Shown here: positions 51,540-60,252 of the stretch, one piece after another
How the letters are laid out: every line of letters starts with the position of its first letter
Numbering within the stretch: the stretch's first letter is position 1
From: Dyadobacter sp.
Lineage (GTDB): Bacteria > Bacteroidota > Bacteroidia > Cytophagales > Spirosomataceae
Length of the DNA: 64,000 nt
NCBI RefSeq assembly: GCF_017744695.1
Contig: NZ_JAGIAS010000010.1
Coordinates: 248,001 to 312,000 of the forward strand
Reading direction: 5' to 3'
Translations under genes and position numbers: made by a program
The notes under the pieces: generated by a model
Databases searched by the model: none
The model's input: only the letters and a program-made list of their open reading frames with translations
What the model was told of the DNA's origin: nothing

Positions 51540-52826
51540 ATGAACAACCGCCGTTCTTTTTTCCGGAAGAGTGCTGCCCTCGGTATGGGTGCTTTCGGGA
51601 TCAACAGCCTTTTCAACCAGCTCCACGCAGAGCAATTCGTCGAAGCAGAACAACTTTGGAACCCCGCCAGCGAAAGCAATGAAGAATACTGGTCGGTAAT
51701 CCAGGATGCTTACACCGCCAGCAAAAGCGAAATCATTATCCTTAACAATGGCGGGGTGTCACCCTCGCCGATTGTCGTGCAGGAAGCTTTGGACAAATAC
51801 AACAAAGCTGCCGCGCAAGGCCCATCGTATTACATGTGGCGCATTATGGATAAGGGCCGCGAGCCGCTCCGTCAGCGTCTGGCCAAGCTGGCTGGCACTG
51901 ATGCCGAGGAAATTGCGATCAACCGCAATGCGACTGAGGCATTGAATACCATCATATTTGGCCTGCCGCTGGAAAAGGGCGATGAGGTGATTGGTACTTT
52001 GCAGGATTATCCGAACATGGTGCAAGCCTGGAAACAGCGCCAGATGCGGGATGGCATCGTATACAAGCAGCTTTCTTTTGATTTTCCGATTGAAAACAAG
52101 GAGCAAATCGTCAAAGCATACGCCGATGCGATTACCCCGAGGACTAAAATCATCCATGTGACGCATATCATCAACTGGGTCGGGCAGATCATGCCGGTCA
52201 AGGAAATTTCCCAGATGGCCCATGCCAAAGGAATTGAGGTGGTGTGCGACGGTGCGCACACGTTCGGGTTGCTGGATTACAAGGTTCCTGACCTTGAATG
52301 CGACTACTTCGGTACCAGCCTGCACAAGTTCCTGAGCGCACCGGTGGGAAGCGGAATGATGTGGATCAAAAAGGATAAAATCGAGAAAATATGGCCGCTG
52401 CTTTGCAACAGCGAGCCGAAAAGCGGCAATATCCGCAAGTTTGAAACGCTCGGTACGCGTAGCTTCCCGATCGAGCAGGCGATAGGAGAGGCGATCAATT
52501 TTCAGGAAGGCATTGGTAGCAAGCGCAAGCAGGACCGGATTCATTATTTGAAAAAGTACTGGGCCGAAAAGGCTGCCCAAATCCCCGGTGTGAAGATCCA
52601 TACTTCATTGAAACCGGAATTCTCCTGCGCGATCGCCGGTGTCAGCATCGAAGGCATGAAACCCGAGGAGCTCGACGGCAAACTGATGAAGGATTATCAG
52701 ATACATACCGTGGGTATCAATTGGGAAAACATTCATTGCGTGCGCGTGACGCCGCATGTGTACACAAAAACCAGCGATCTGGACAAACTGGTAGGCGCCA
52801 TCGAGAAAATCGCAAAAAAGGCCTGA
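51540..52826 (+). CDS. Tat-exported class V aminotransferase-fold PLP enzyme
   Basis: 428 residues. The start at MNNRRSFFRKSAALGMGAFG gives a clear twin-arginine signal (RRSFF), meaning the enzyme is exported folded with its PLP. The fold-type I class V pattern is seen in RNATEALNTIIFGLPLEKGDEVIGT, HITHI-type strand IIHVTHIINWVGQIMPVKEI, DGAHTFG (Asp contacting the PLP nitrogen) and the Schiff-base Lys in GTSLHKFLSAP. It resembles isopenicillin-N epimerase or cysteine-desulfurase-like proteins; the reaction is not determined. A strong terminator follows. Confidence 0.9.
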   Translation: MNNRRSFFRKSAALGMGAFGINSLFNQLHAEQFVEAEQLWNPASESNEEYWSVIQDAYTASKSEIIILNNGGVSPSPIVVQEALDKYNKAAAQGPSYYMWRIMDKGREPLRQRLAKLAGTDAEEIAINRNATEALNTIIFGLPLEKGDEVIGTLQDYPNMVQAWKQRQMRDGIVYKQLSFDFPIENKEQIVKAYADAITPRTKIIHVTHIINWVGQIMPVKEISQMAHAKGIEVVCDGAHTFGLLDYKVPDLECDYFGTSLHKFLSAPVGSGMMWIKKDKIEKIWPLLCNSEPKSGNIRKFETLGTRSFPIEQAIGEAINFQEGIGSKRKQDRIHYLKKYWAEKAAQIPGVKIHTSLKPEFSCAIAGVSIEGMKPEELDGKLMKDYQIHTVGINWENIHCVRVTPHVYTKTSDLDKLVGAIEKIAKKA

Positions 52827-52847
52827 TACTACGATAAGGTAATGTGC

Positions 52848-52892
52848 ATGAAGCATAGTCGGGTTAGCTTCCGGCTATGCTTCATTTTTTTA
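52848..52892 (+). terminator. Intrinsic terminator after the PLP enzyme
   Basis: ATGAAGCATAG pairs with CTATGCTTCAT, with an inner CGG/CCG extension, followed by seven T residues. Confidence 0.9.
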
Positions 52893-52973
52893 CCGCCTGT
52901 AAGTCCACAGGTTAGGATATCCACTGAAAAAACCACTGACACGAATCATGGATCTGCCACGGTTTTCATGCAT

Positions 52974-52981
52974 TACTTTTG
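52974..52981 (+). promoter_or_regulatory. Putative -7 box (TACTTTTG) for the lipoprotein/ATP-grasp unit
   Basis: Exact TAnnTTTG match 28 nt upstream of the lipoprotein start codon. Confidence 0.5.
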
Positions 52982-53008
52982 AAAAATCCTCAATAGAAAA
53001 TCAAGATT

Positions 53009-53623
53009 ATGACACAGTTACGAAAGGGCTCTTTTATCAGGAAGGTAAAAGACATCGGCATGGGTGGCGCATTGGCGCTGGCATTGCTGTCGGGAACCGC
53101 GTTCGTTTCCTGTTCTTCGAATGACGACGAGTCGGAATACAGTTATGAAGAAACGACCTACGGGAAAGGGATCAGATCCTACATCAAAGAAGTAAGTCCG
53201 GGCGAGTTCAAGATCATCAGCGAGGAAAACGTCCCGGCTAATAGTTCCGTGGCGATCGTTTCATACCTGGATGGGCATAAAGACACCCTCAACCCGATGG
53301 CCGCCAAGGCGTTGATCGACCAGGAAATCCGCTCGAACCCGCACATGGGCTACCACGGCGGGCTTTCGAGCATGCTGCTATATGGAGGAATGGGCTATTT
53401 ACTGGGCCGCAATTCTTCGTACTCCTATATGAACAACTACCGCGACAGAATGGATGCGGAACGGAGTAGGTCGTTTTATGCTAACCCGGGCGCCTGGGCA
53501 AGCTCCCGCAGCGCTACGCTGGGCGTGGAAAGTTCCCGTTCGGTACGTACGGTGACGACAAGACCTTCGGGAGGCCGTAAAGGTTTCTTTGGGCGGTCGT
53601 CGTCGGGCAGAAGCGGGGGCTAA
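53009..53623 (+). CDS. YgiB-like lipoprotein (204 aa)
   Basis: The N terminus IGMGGALALALLSGTAFVSCSSNDD is a lipoprotein signal with Cys after FVS. The body has an acidic start (NDDESEYSYEE), a middle segment with GGLSSMLLYGGMGYLLGR, and an extended Ser/Arg/Gly-rich C terminus ending FFGRSSSGRSGG. That low-complexity end and the gene order (next gene is a glutathionylspermidine-synthase-like ATP-grasp enzyme) recall YgiB (DUF1190) beside YgiC; the relationship is inferred from context and general shape. Confidence 0.68.
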   Translation: MTQLRKGSFIRKVKDIGMGGALALALLSGTAFVSCSSNDDESEYSYEETTYGKGIRSYIKEVSPGEFKIISEENVPANSSVAIVSYLDGHKDTLNPMAAKALIDQEIRSNPHMGYHGGLSSMLLYGGMGYLLGRNSSYSYMNNYRDRMDAERSRSFYANPGAWASSRSATLGVESSRSVRTVTTRPSGGRKGFFGRSSSGRSGG

Positions 53624-53708
53624 GGAGTTCAAAGTTCATGAGTTTAAAGCAGGTAGGCCTGCCTTGACTCACGAACTCATAAAACCTTAACTCGTAAACT
53701 TTAAACTC
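53624..53708 (+). repeat. GAGTTCA-word hairpin between the lipoprotein and ATP-grasp genes
   Basis: Left arm words GGAGTTCAAAGTTCATGAGTTT are mirrored by AACTCGTAAACTTTAAACTCC on the right with few mismatches; a short palindrome (GCAGGTAGGCCTGC) lies near the middle. Period about 7 nt. It starts directly after the lipoprotein stop and ends 6 nt before the next ATG. Confidence 0.7.
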
Positions 53709-53713
53709 CAACA

Positions 53714-54886
53714 ATGGTAAAATTGAAATCATTGCCCAATCCGCCACAAGCGGCATTGCAGAAAGCGGGATGGGATTGGGCGCTTGGTACCGACACGGCT
53801 CCGTATGTCGTGAACGATATGGTGACCGTCACCGAGCAGCAGGCAGAAAGCTATTATGAAGCTGCGGGTACATTATATGATATGTTGATCGAAGCGGGGC
53901 AGCACGCCATCGATCAGAACCTTTTTGCAGAAATGGGTATTCCGGAAAACCTGGTCGAGTTGATCAAGTTATCATGGAGCGACGACCGGCAAATCCATTT
54001 GTACGGTCGTTTCGACCTTGCGGGAGGATTTAACGACGAACCGGTCAAGCTGATTGAATTCAACGCGGATACAGCGACCTGCATTCCTGAAACGGCCGTC
54101 GTGCAATGGGCGCATTTGCGGATGAATGGAATGGATGAATCGAGACAATTTAATACGTTATTTGAAACACTGGTAGGGCAGTTTGTCTATTTGAAGGAGG
54201 AAAACAGTGATCTAACGCCTTCGATGTTGTTTTCGACAATGCGCGGCTATCCCGAGGATGATACCAACGTGGCGGTGTTGATGGAAGCCGCGAAAGAGGC
54301 GGGTTTCGACGTCGAATTCGCCTATATCGACGATGTGGAATTTTCCAATGGCGAGGGCATATTCTACCAGGAACCGGAACACGGGCATTTCGTGCGGTTT
54401 GATTTCTGGTTTAAACTGGTGCCTTGGGAACATATCGGTGGTGATGAGCCGGAACTCGCCGCAATGCTGACGGAGATTGTTAAAAACAGGAAAGCGATGA
54501 TCCTGAACCCTGCCTACACATTGTTGTTCCAATCCAAATACATTCTGAAAATCCTGTGGGACCTTTACCCATATCATCCATTGCTTCTACAAACGGAGCA
54601 CCAGGTATTGCCGCATAAAAAATCGGTAAGCAAAGTATTACTGGGGCGTGAGGGCGCGAATGTGATCATCCACGACGAAAGTGGTGCGGTACTGGAAACT
54701 GCGGTGGGCGAGTACGACGATCAATCACGCATTTATCAGGAATATGTCGCCCTTCCGACCGACGCCGACGGTAATACCTATCAGGCTGGTGTGTTTTACG
54801 CTGGTGAGACATGCGCGCTTGGGTTCAGACGGGGCGGGAATATCTTGGACAATACGGCACAGTTTGTGGGTCACATTATCGATTAG
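53714..54886 (+). CDS. Glutathionylspermidine-synthase-family ATP-grasp enzyme (YgiC-like)
   Basis: 390 residues matching the preATP-grasp/ATP-grasp C-terminal half of glutathionylspermidine synthetase. Key segments: RFDLAGGFNDEPVKLIEFNADTATCIPETAV, FDFWFKLVPWEHI, AMILNPAYTLLFQSKYILKILWDLYP, and the ADP-binding-type HKKSVSKVLLGREGANVIIHDE. The amidase half is absent, as in YgiC/YjfC, whose ligation product is unknown. Paired with the upstream lipoprotein. No signal peptide, so cytoplasmic. Confidence 0.9.
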   Translation: MVKLKSLPNPPQAALQKAGWDWALGTDTAPYVVNDMVTVTEQQAESYYEAAGTLYDMLIEAGQHAIDQNLFAEMGIPENLVELIKLSWSDDRQIHLYGRFDLAGGFNDEPVKLIEFNADTATCIPETAVVQWAHLRMNGMDESRQFNTLFETLVGQFVYLKEENSDLTPSMLFSTMRGYPEDDTNVAVLMEAAKEAGFDVEFAYIDDVEFSNGEGIFYQEPEHGHFVRFDFWFKLVPWEHIGGDEPELAAMLTEIVKNRKAMILNPAYTLLFQSKYILKILWDLYPYHPLLLQTEHQVLPHKKSVSKVLLGREGANVIIHDESGAVLETAVGEYDDQSRIYQEYVALPTDADGNTYQAGVFYAGETCALGFRRGGNILDNTAQFVGHIID

Positions 54887-55114
54887 CGTAATTCGTAAAG
54901 TGCAATACGTAAATTTACTTATCTCTGAATCAGGTTGTTACCGAAGGATCATTGAATCGACCGTTTACTAATCAATTTGCTGAAATTTCCAGAGCAGCGG
55001 CGAAGTTTGTGTAAAGTTTTACAGGCGCTGATGGTATGAAAGTTTTAAGGAAGCCGGAAACTTTGTCAGCAGTTCAGCAATATTCATCGATCCTTAATAC
55101 TTAAAAGACCAGTC

Positions 55115-55447
55115 ATGATTCACGAGAAAATTTTTCAACTAAAAAGCGGCAGGGAGGTTAAAGTCATTGTAAAAAGTTACTTCCTCCACGATAATCCGCA
55201 ACGCGATACCGATTGCGAGATTTTAATCCGCGAACCCAAAGAAAAATACTTTCGCACACCTATCGGGGTTAATCACCCGCAATACTGGAAAATGAAGCGG
55301 TCCAGCGCGCAACAGGCCAAAAATCTTTTGATGGAATACAGCGGGATCACCCAACGTCAGATCAACCAGGCCATTACCGAATTCAACCGGATTCTGAGTT
55401 ATCCGCCAACACACATTGGCTTGCAATACGAAAGCGAGCTGGTTTAG
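55115..55447 (+). CDS. Hypothetical protein (110 aa)
   Basis: Not recognised. A basic, soluble protein of 110 residues: strands in the first half (KIFQLKSGREVKVIVKSYF, CEILIREPKEKYFRTPI), helices in the second (SAQQAKNLLMEYSGITQRQINQAITEF). No signal peptide or catalytic motif. Single gene between a 228-nt upstream gap with nothing recognisable and a terminator. Confidence 0.6.
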   Translation: MIHEKIFQLKSGREVKVIVKSYFLHDNPQRDTDCEILIREPKEKYFRTPIGVNHPQYWKMKRSSAQQAKNLLMEYSGITQRQINQAITEFNRILSYPPTHIGLQYESELV

Positions 55448-55496
55448 AAGCGGTTCAGGAGCACCAAGTAAGGGACTAAAATTAACACACACTGTC

Positions 55497-55547
55497 AGCC
55501 GGGCATGGTCGGACTCTTCGGAGGCTGATCATCGCCCGGTTCTTTTT
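55497..55547 (+). terminator. Intrinsic terminator after the 110-aa gene
   Basis: GCCGGGCATGGTC pairs with GATCATCGCCCGGT (one bulged G and a G-U pair), with an inner short hairpin, followed by TCTTTTTTG. Confidence 0.75.
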
Positions 55548-55627
55548 TGTATACTTACCTGCTGTCTTTTGCATAACGGTCCGGTGAATTTGTTAATTTA
55601 AGCCCGCAGCATTCTTTTCAGAGCTTT

Positions 55628-57307
55628 ATGAAGGCCAAAGGCGTTCTCTTACCAGCCGCGGGACTGGTATTGATCGGGGTACTCGTGTTTTATTGGATAC
55701 GATTTTCCCTGTTTTCGAAATCCGATAGTTATTCCACAGACGTATTAAATGCTGCTTTCGCTGAGCAGCCGGTGGGTTATGTCAATCGGCTCGATTCATT
55801 GGGCGTTGCCACACCGGATCTTCAACATATTTCAATTCAGCTATACCCGAATACGGCCGATACAGCGCTTGCCGCCGTGCTGAAAAATCTTAAAGCAGAC
55901 AAAGATTTGTTACTGACTGTCGTGGCCGGGCAGGAGGACGCGGTACGTATGGTGACCGACGGGGAGTTCGACGATGCGCTGCGCTTGCTATGTAGTTTGT
56001 TACCGGAAGGAAAACAGATTTATCTCCGCTGGGATCCCGATATGGAAGTGCCGGTCCAAATCTACTCATGGCAATATCAATCACCGGCCGATTACATCGA
56101 GGCGTTCAGACATGTGGCTGAAATTTGCCGGAATGCAAAGCCTAAGTTGCAAATGATGTGGTCGCCGGCCGGTTATCCGGGGACAGAGGAGTATTGGTCG
56201 GGGGAGGATGTTGTGGATGCCGTTGGAATTTCAGTCAATGGCCGGAGTGAGCTTTCGGCTACCGCATATCCGCCGGACCCGGATCGCAGGACGGCACTCC
56301 GAAGAAAGTTGATCCGGACGCGGTTCATGAATAAGCCGGTTTGGGTATTTGCTTCGGGTGGCGATAGCCTTGTGAATGCACTGCAAACGGATTTGAGAGA
56401 AGCTGTCAAAAGCATGAGGCCGGATTCAGCATTTCTTTTTCAGCAATATGGGACAAACGAACGTATAGAACGGGCAGCGAATGCCATACCGCTTTTAGGC
56501 GTATACGATCCCCGACAGGCCCTCACCAGTTCGAAAGCCGTGCAGGTGGAACACCTGTTTGTAGATCTGGGCAACATCCAGACCGGCGGTTTTGCGAAGG
56601 ACTTTGAAGCGGTAGTGCGGCGCGGGCATGAGGCAATCGTTACCGTGGAGCCCTGGCGTGACGGCAAGGTTAGAAAAGACTCGTCGGTGTTGCGCAATAC
56701 AGCTCTGGGAGTTTATGATGAAGAGTTTAAATCGCTGTTTAGTACTATTTCAAAGACTAGCCTCCCGGTTTACGTCCGGTTTGCCCATGAAATGGAAATT
56801 CCCATTCATCGGTATTCCTGGCAAAGCCAGGATCCGGCTTTGTATATCAGGGCGTTCCGGCATTTCATGGATTTAGGGAAGGGTATCAAAAATGTGAAAA
56901 AAGTGTGGGGTCCAGCGGGAGACAGAGGTTCGATGGAGTGGTATCCCGGGAGCGACGTGGTCGATGTTGTCAGCATTGCCATATATGGCCTGCCGGACAA
57001 GAATATTACCGATCACACGAAGCAGGAATCTTTTGAAACCATTTTCAACCGAAAGGTGTGGCGTGTGCGTCTTGCCTCCAAGCCGATTTTTATTACGGAA
57101 TTCGGGGTGAAAGGGGCGGAAGATTACCAGTCGGAATGGCTGGAAAAAGCAGCGGAGGTGTTGGCTGCGCATAAGGAAGTTACCGGCGTATGTTACTTTA
57201 ATCTCGCCGATAATCCGGAGGTTTGGGGTGATATTCCGGCGCCGGATTGGGGAATCAGTCTCTCTACATTTAATCGTTTTGTCGAAGCACTGGAAGCAAG
57301 TCGCTAA
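55628..57307 (+). CDS. Tandem GH26-like protein with a degenerate first half
   Basis: 559 residues, anchored by an N-terminal membrane segment (LLPAAGLVLIGVLVFYWI). It consists of two similar GH26-like halves. The C-terminal half (about 290-555) has the acid/base Glu388 in VRFAHEMEIPIHRYSWQ and the nucleophile Glu491 in PIFITEFGV. The N-terminal half (about 45-285) aligns well (LRWDPDMEVPVQIYSWQ, DVVDAVGISVNG), but Asp138 replaces the acid/base and the nucleophile strand reads PVWVFASGG. Family GH26 cleaves beta-mannans or mixed beta-glucans. Convergent with, and 4 bp overlapping, the glycan-synthase gene. Confidence 0.85.
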   Translation: MKAKGVLLPAAGLVLIGVLVFYWIRFSLFSKSDSYSTDVLNAAFAEQPVGYVNRLDSLGVATPDLQHISIQLYPNTADTALAAVLKNLKADKDLLLTVVAGQEDAVRMVTDGEFDDALRLLCSLLPEGKQIYLRWDPDMEVPVQIYSWQYQSPADYIEAFRHVAEICRNAKPKLQMMWSPAGYPGTEEYWSGEDVVDAVGISVNGRSELSATAYPPDPDRRTALRRKLIRTRFMNKPVWVFASGGDSLVNALQTDLREAVKSMRPDSAFLFQQYGTNERIERAANAIPLLGVYDPRQALTSSKAVQVEHLFVDLGNIQTGGFAKDFEAVVRRGHEAIVTVEPWRDGKVRKDSSVLRNTALGVYDEEFKSLFSTISKTSLPVYVRFAHEMEIPIHRYSWQSQDPALYIRAFRHFMDLGKGIKNVKKVWGPAGDRGSMEWYPGSDVVDVVSIAIYGLPDKNITDHTKQESFETIFNRKVWRVRLASKPIFITEFGVKGAEDYQSEWLEKAAEVLAAHKEVTGVCYFNLADNPEVWGDIPAPDWGISLSTFNRFVEALEASR

Positions 57308-60252
57308 CGACCACGGGATTCTTGTGCGGGTTCCAGCGGTGTATTCAGCTGGGATTCGATGATTTCCTGCACGGTCCCATTCTGAACCACGTACAAATAC
57401 AGCCGGTAAAGCGACGGATGCTTCGGGATAGTTAAAGTCAACCGGGGGCCATTGCCGACGTCCGTCATTTCGACCGGATTATTGAAGCCGTCCGTCCTGA
57501 CAAGTTTCCATTCCAACCGCGTGCCGCTTGTGGGTTCTTTCACAACTTTCCATTGACCATTTTGCAGAACAATCGCGTGGTAATCCAGCGCGGAACCTTC
57601 GAAAGTGCCCAATGCGGGTTTCAGTATCTTAAAATGCGGGGCTGGCTGAGGTGTGTTTTGGCCACCCCAAATTGATTCAAGGACCTGGAAGGAATGCTTT
57701 GGCCGGCCGGCATAATCGTGCAGGCCATCAAAACTTACCTGTTCAAATATCTTCTCGTCCTGCCAGTTGGAAATAAAGGTTCCGGGGCGACGTTCCCGGG
57801 CATGGGCGAAAGCATCCGCGCCGATGTAGCTGAAATAGAACGGGACTGCAAGTTTCCGGAAAGCGGATTCTTCCGGCTGTTTCCTGCCGTCCGTCAAAAC
57901 AAGTCCGAATGCGTCAATCTGTGGAGAAACCTGTTTAATCAGGTAGGCCAGCTGCTGTGTTTCGGCATTTAGTTCGAGATCTACCGTTACCGGGCGCGAG
58001 TTGTCGATCTTTTTAATCGCTTCACTCACCTTTTTTAACCAATACAAATATTGCTTTTGCTCCCCGGTGCGCTCGGACCGTCGGTGACGCTGGATGGCTG
58101 CGTTGCCGATGTTCCACGAAACGATATGCTTTTGGCTTCGGAGCCGGCTTACGGTTGTTAATATTTCATCCGTAAAATCGTCCGCACCGCTTTGGTCGGC
58201 CACGAAATCGAGCGTTTCGGGTACCCAGAAAGTGTAGTGGACCCGGATTCCGGTGCGACCGGTTGCCATCAGGATATTGTAATCATAAATGCCGGGGCCA
58301 AAATGCCGGATCGCATTGATACCCGCTTTGCGCATTTGCCTGAGGTCCGCCAGAAGCTCATGCTTCGTAAATGCAGGATACCTCCGCGACCAGTTATGTC
58401 CTTTCGTATAATTTACTCCCCGCGTTCCCTGGAAAAAAGCAACCGGATTTAGCGCCGGTATGCCAATCGTATCCGGCTCGCGCACGCCCATGGCACGGAA
58501 GAGGGCAGGTACGTCCGGGTGGCGTGGAACTTTTTGCTTCGTCAGACTGAGCGCATATACCTGGTTTTCTTTGGCCACGGCCAGGTTGTATTCCAGTTTG
58601 GGGTTGAAGCGCCGGAAATAGATGATAATGCTGATAAGCAGCACTGTGATCAGGAATGCGGAAGTTCTGACGCCGCTGTAAATGCGTCGCCGCAAAATCC
58701 AGAAGTTCCCTTTCAGCTCCTTGATGGCCTTGAAAACGGCGTCCAACGCGGCTGACGAGCCCGAAAGCCCGCGGATCTGCTGTTGGCGGCTTGCGGCGAT
58801 CGTAAAGCACATGAAGAAGCAATTCAACCCCGCGAACCCTGCCATGATGAGATTATACGGGTTCAGGTCCTGGTAAAGGCCGTATACGATCGCCAGCAGC
58901 GAGACGCCCAATACTGCCAGGTTAGGAATGTTCAGCGGCCAGTTATTAGCCTCATTGCCGTCTTTGGGTGTGGGTACGTAAGGGATTTTCTTCCCTGAAA
59001 TCGTGTACAGCACGCCCAGGATGAATATCCACCAGGTTCCTATCATCAATAAGCCGCCTACCACATGAAACCCCCGCTCTTCGTCTTCCATAACCCACCA
59101 TTGTACAAAATGTCGTATCAGGATCACGCAGGAAACCATTGGCAGGCTCACCAAGATAAAATCGGTAAGGTCGAAATGCATCGGGCTCACATCCAGTACC
59201 AGTGCCAGAACGGGGATCAGGAAATTGATCAGGAAAATGAAACCCGACAAATAGTGAAGCGGGATCGTGCCGTAATGAATGCGCTGGCTCCACGTGAATT
59301 TGGAGAACAATTTTGGATACACGTGCACGAACAAATCGAATACCCCGCGCGACCATTTAAGCTGCTGCTTGTAGTAGGCCGAAAGCGTCGAAGGAACCAA
59401 TCCCCGCGCCAGTACAGCAGGCACGTACACCGATTTCCAACCCTTCGCGTGCAGCTGCATGGAGGTGTGCATATCTTCGGCGAGCCCGGCTGCATGTCCG
59501 CCTATGGAATCCAGCGCCGTGCGACGGAATGTACAGTTTGCACCTATGGCGAGCACGGTCCCATAGTGGTTCATAGTCATCATCATCGGACCATAAAACT
59601 GGTAAGTCTGCTGGGCGGCGCCTTTGGCAATCAATCCTTCGTCATGGTTTTTATAGGCCTGCACAATTTGTACATAACCGATTTCAGGATTGTCGAAATG
59701 GGAGACGATCGGGTCGAGGAAGTCGGGAAAAGGGACGTGGTCTGGATCGAGGACCACACAGAGTTCTCCCTTTGAAATGCGTAGTGCATTATTGATGTTT
59801 CCCGCCTTTGCATTCCGCTTGTCCGTGCGCGTCACGTGGTGCACGCCCAACTGCGCACACACGTCACGCAGGTAAGGATCGTCTGCTTCATCGCATAGGT
59901 AGGTTTCGTGCGGGTATGTAATGGCCTGGATCGCCGTCAGCGTCTCGATAATCATTTCGTACGGCTCGCCGGCGCAGAAAGTGGTAAAAATATCGACCGT
60001 GTACCGGTGCGTCAACGGCGGGGTCGGAGGCACGGTAATGAACAGGTAATGGTACCATTCATGCAGTACTTTCAGGCACGTGAAAACAAACGTGACCACG
60101 AGCATCCAATACAACGGCGCGTAGCCTCTGACCGACTCGGACAGGACACTGGAGAGGAAGAATCCCATCGAGGCCAATCCGAAGAAAATCATCAGCCGCA
60201 GCATGATCAACTGCTTGCGGGTAGGCGGTTTTACATATAGTGCTTGCTTCAT
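57304..60252 (-). CDS. GT2 cellulose-synthase-like glycosyltransferase fused to a degenerate GH2-like domain
   Basis: 982 residues. Two N-terminal helices precede a processive GT2 domain with DEADD (121-125), DPD (169-171), AED260 and QQLKWSRG (from 296), then about six more helices (330-490) and one at 530-546. The extracytoplasmic C terminus (about 600-970) looks like a GH2/GH5 TIM barrel (RGVNYTKGHNWS, DLRQMRKAGINAIRHFG), but the acid/base motif reads SWNIGNAA (Ala718 for Glu) and the nucleophile strand PFYFSYIGAD (Tyr for Glu). It likely makes a beta-glycan and binds or guides the product. ATGA overlap with the upstream lipoprotein gene. Confidence 0.88.
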   Translation of the reverse strand: MKQALYVKPPTRKQLIMLRLMIFFGLASMGFFLSSVLSESVRGYAPLYWMLVVTFVFTCLKVLHEWYHYLFITVPPTPPLTHRYTVDIFTTFCAGEPYEMIIETLTAIQAITYPHETYLCDEADDPYLRDVCAQLGVHHVTRTDKRNAKAGNINNALRISKGELCVVLDPDHVPFPDFLDPIVSHFDNPEIGYVQIVQAYKNHDEGLIAKGAAQQTYQFYGPMMMTMNHYGTVLAIGANCTFRRTALDSIGGHAAGLAEDMHTSMQLHAKGWKSVYVPAVLARGLVPSTLSAYYKQQLKWSRGVFDLFVHVYPKLFSKFTWSQRIHYGTIPLHYLSGFIFLINFLIPVLALVLDVSPMHFDLTDFILVSLPMVSCVILIRHFVQWWVMEDEERGFHVVGGLLMIGTWWIFILGVLYTISGKKIPYVPTPKDGNEANNWPLNIPNLAVLGVSLLAIVYGLYQDLNPYNLIMAGFAGLNCFFMCFTIAASRQQQIRGLSGSSAALDAVFKAIKELKGNFWILRRRIYSGVRTSAFLITVLLISIIIYFRRFNPKLEYNLAVAKENQVYALSLTKQKVPRHPDVPALFRAMGVREPDTIGIPALNPVAFFQGTRGVNYTKGHNWSRRYPAFTKHELLADLRQMRKAGINAIRHFGPGIYDYNILMATGRTGIRVHYTFWVPETLDFVADQSGADDFTDEILTTVSRLRSQKHIVSWNIGNAAIQRHRRSERTGEQKQYLYWLKKVSEAIKKIDNSRPVTVDLELNAETQQLAYLIKQVSPQIDAFGLVLTDGRKQPEESAFRKLAVPFYFSYIGADAFAHARERRPGTFISNWQDEKIFEQVSFDGLHDYAGRPKHSFQVLESIWGGQNTPQPAPHFKILKPALGTFEGSALDYHAIVLQNGQWKVVKEPTSGTRLEWKLVRTDGFNNPVEMTDVGNGPRLTLTIPKHPSLYRLYLYVVQNGTVQEIIESQLNTPLEPAQESRGR

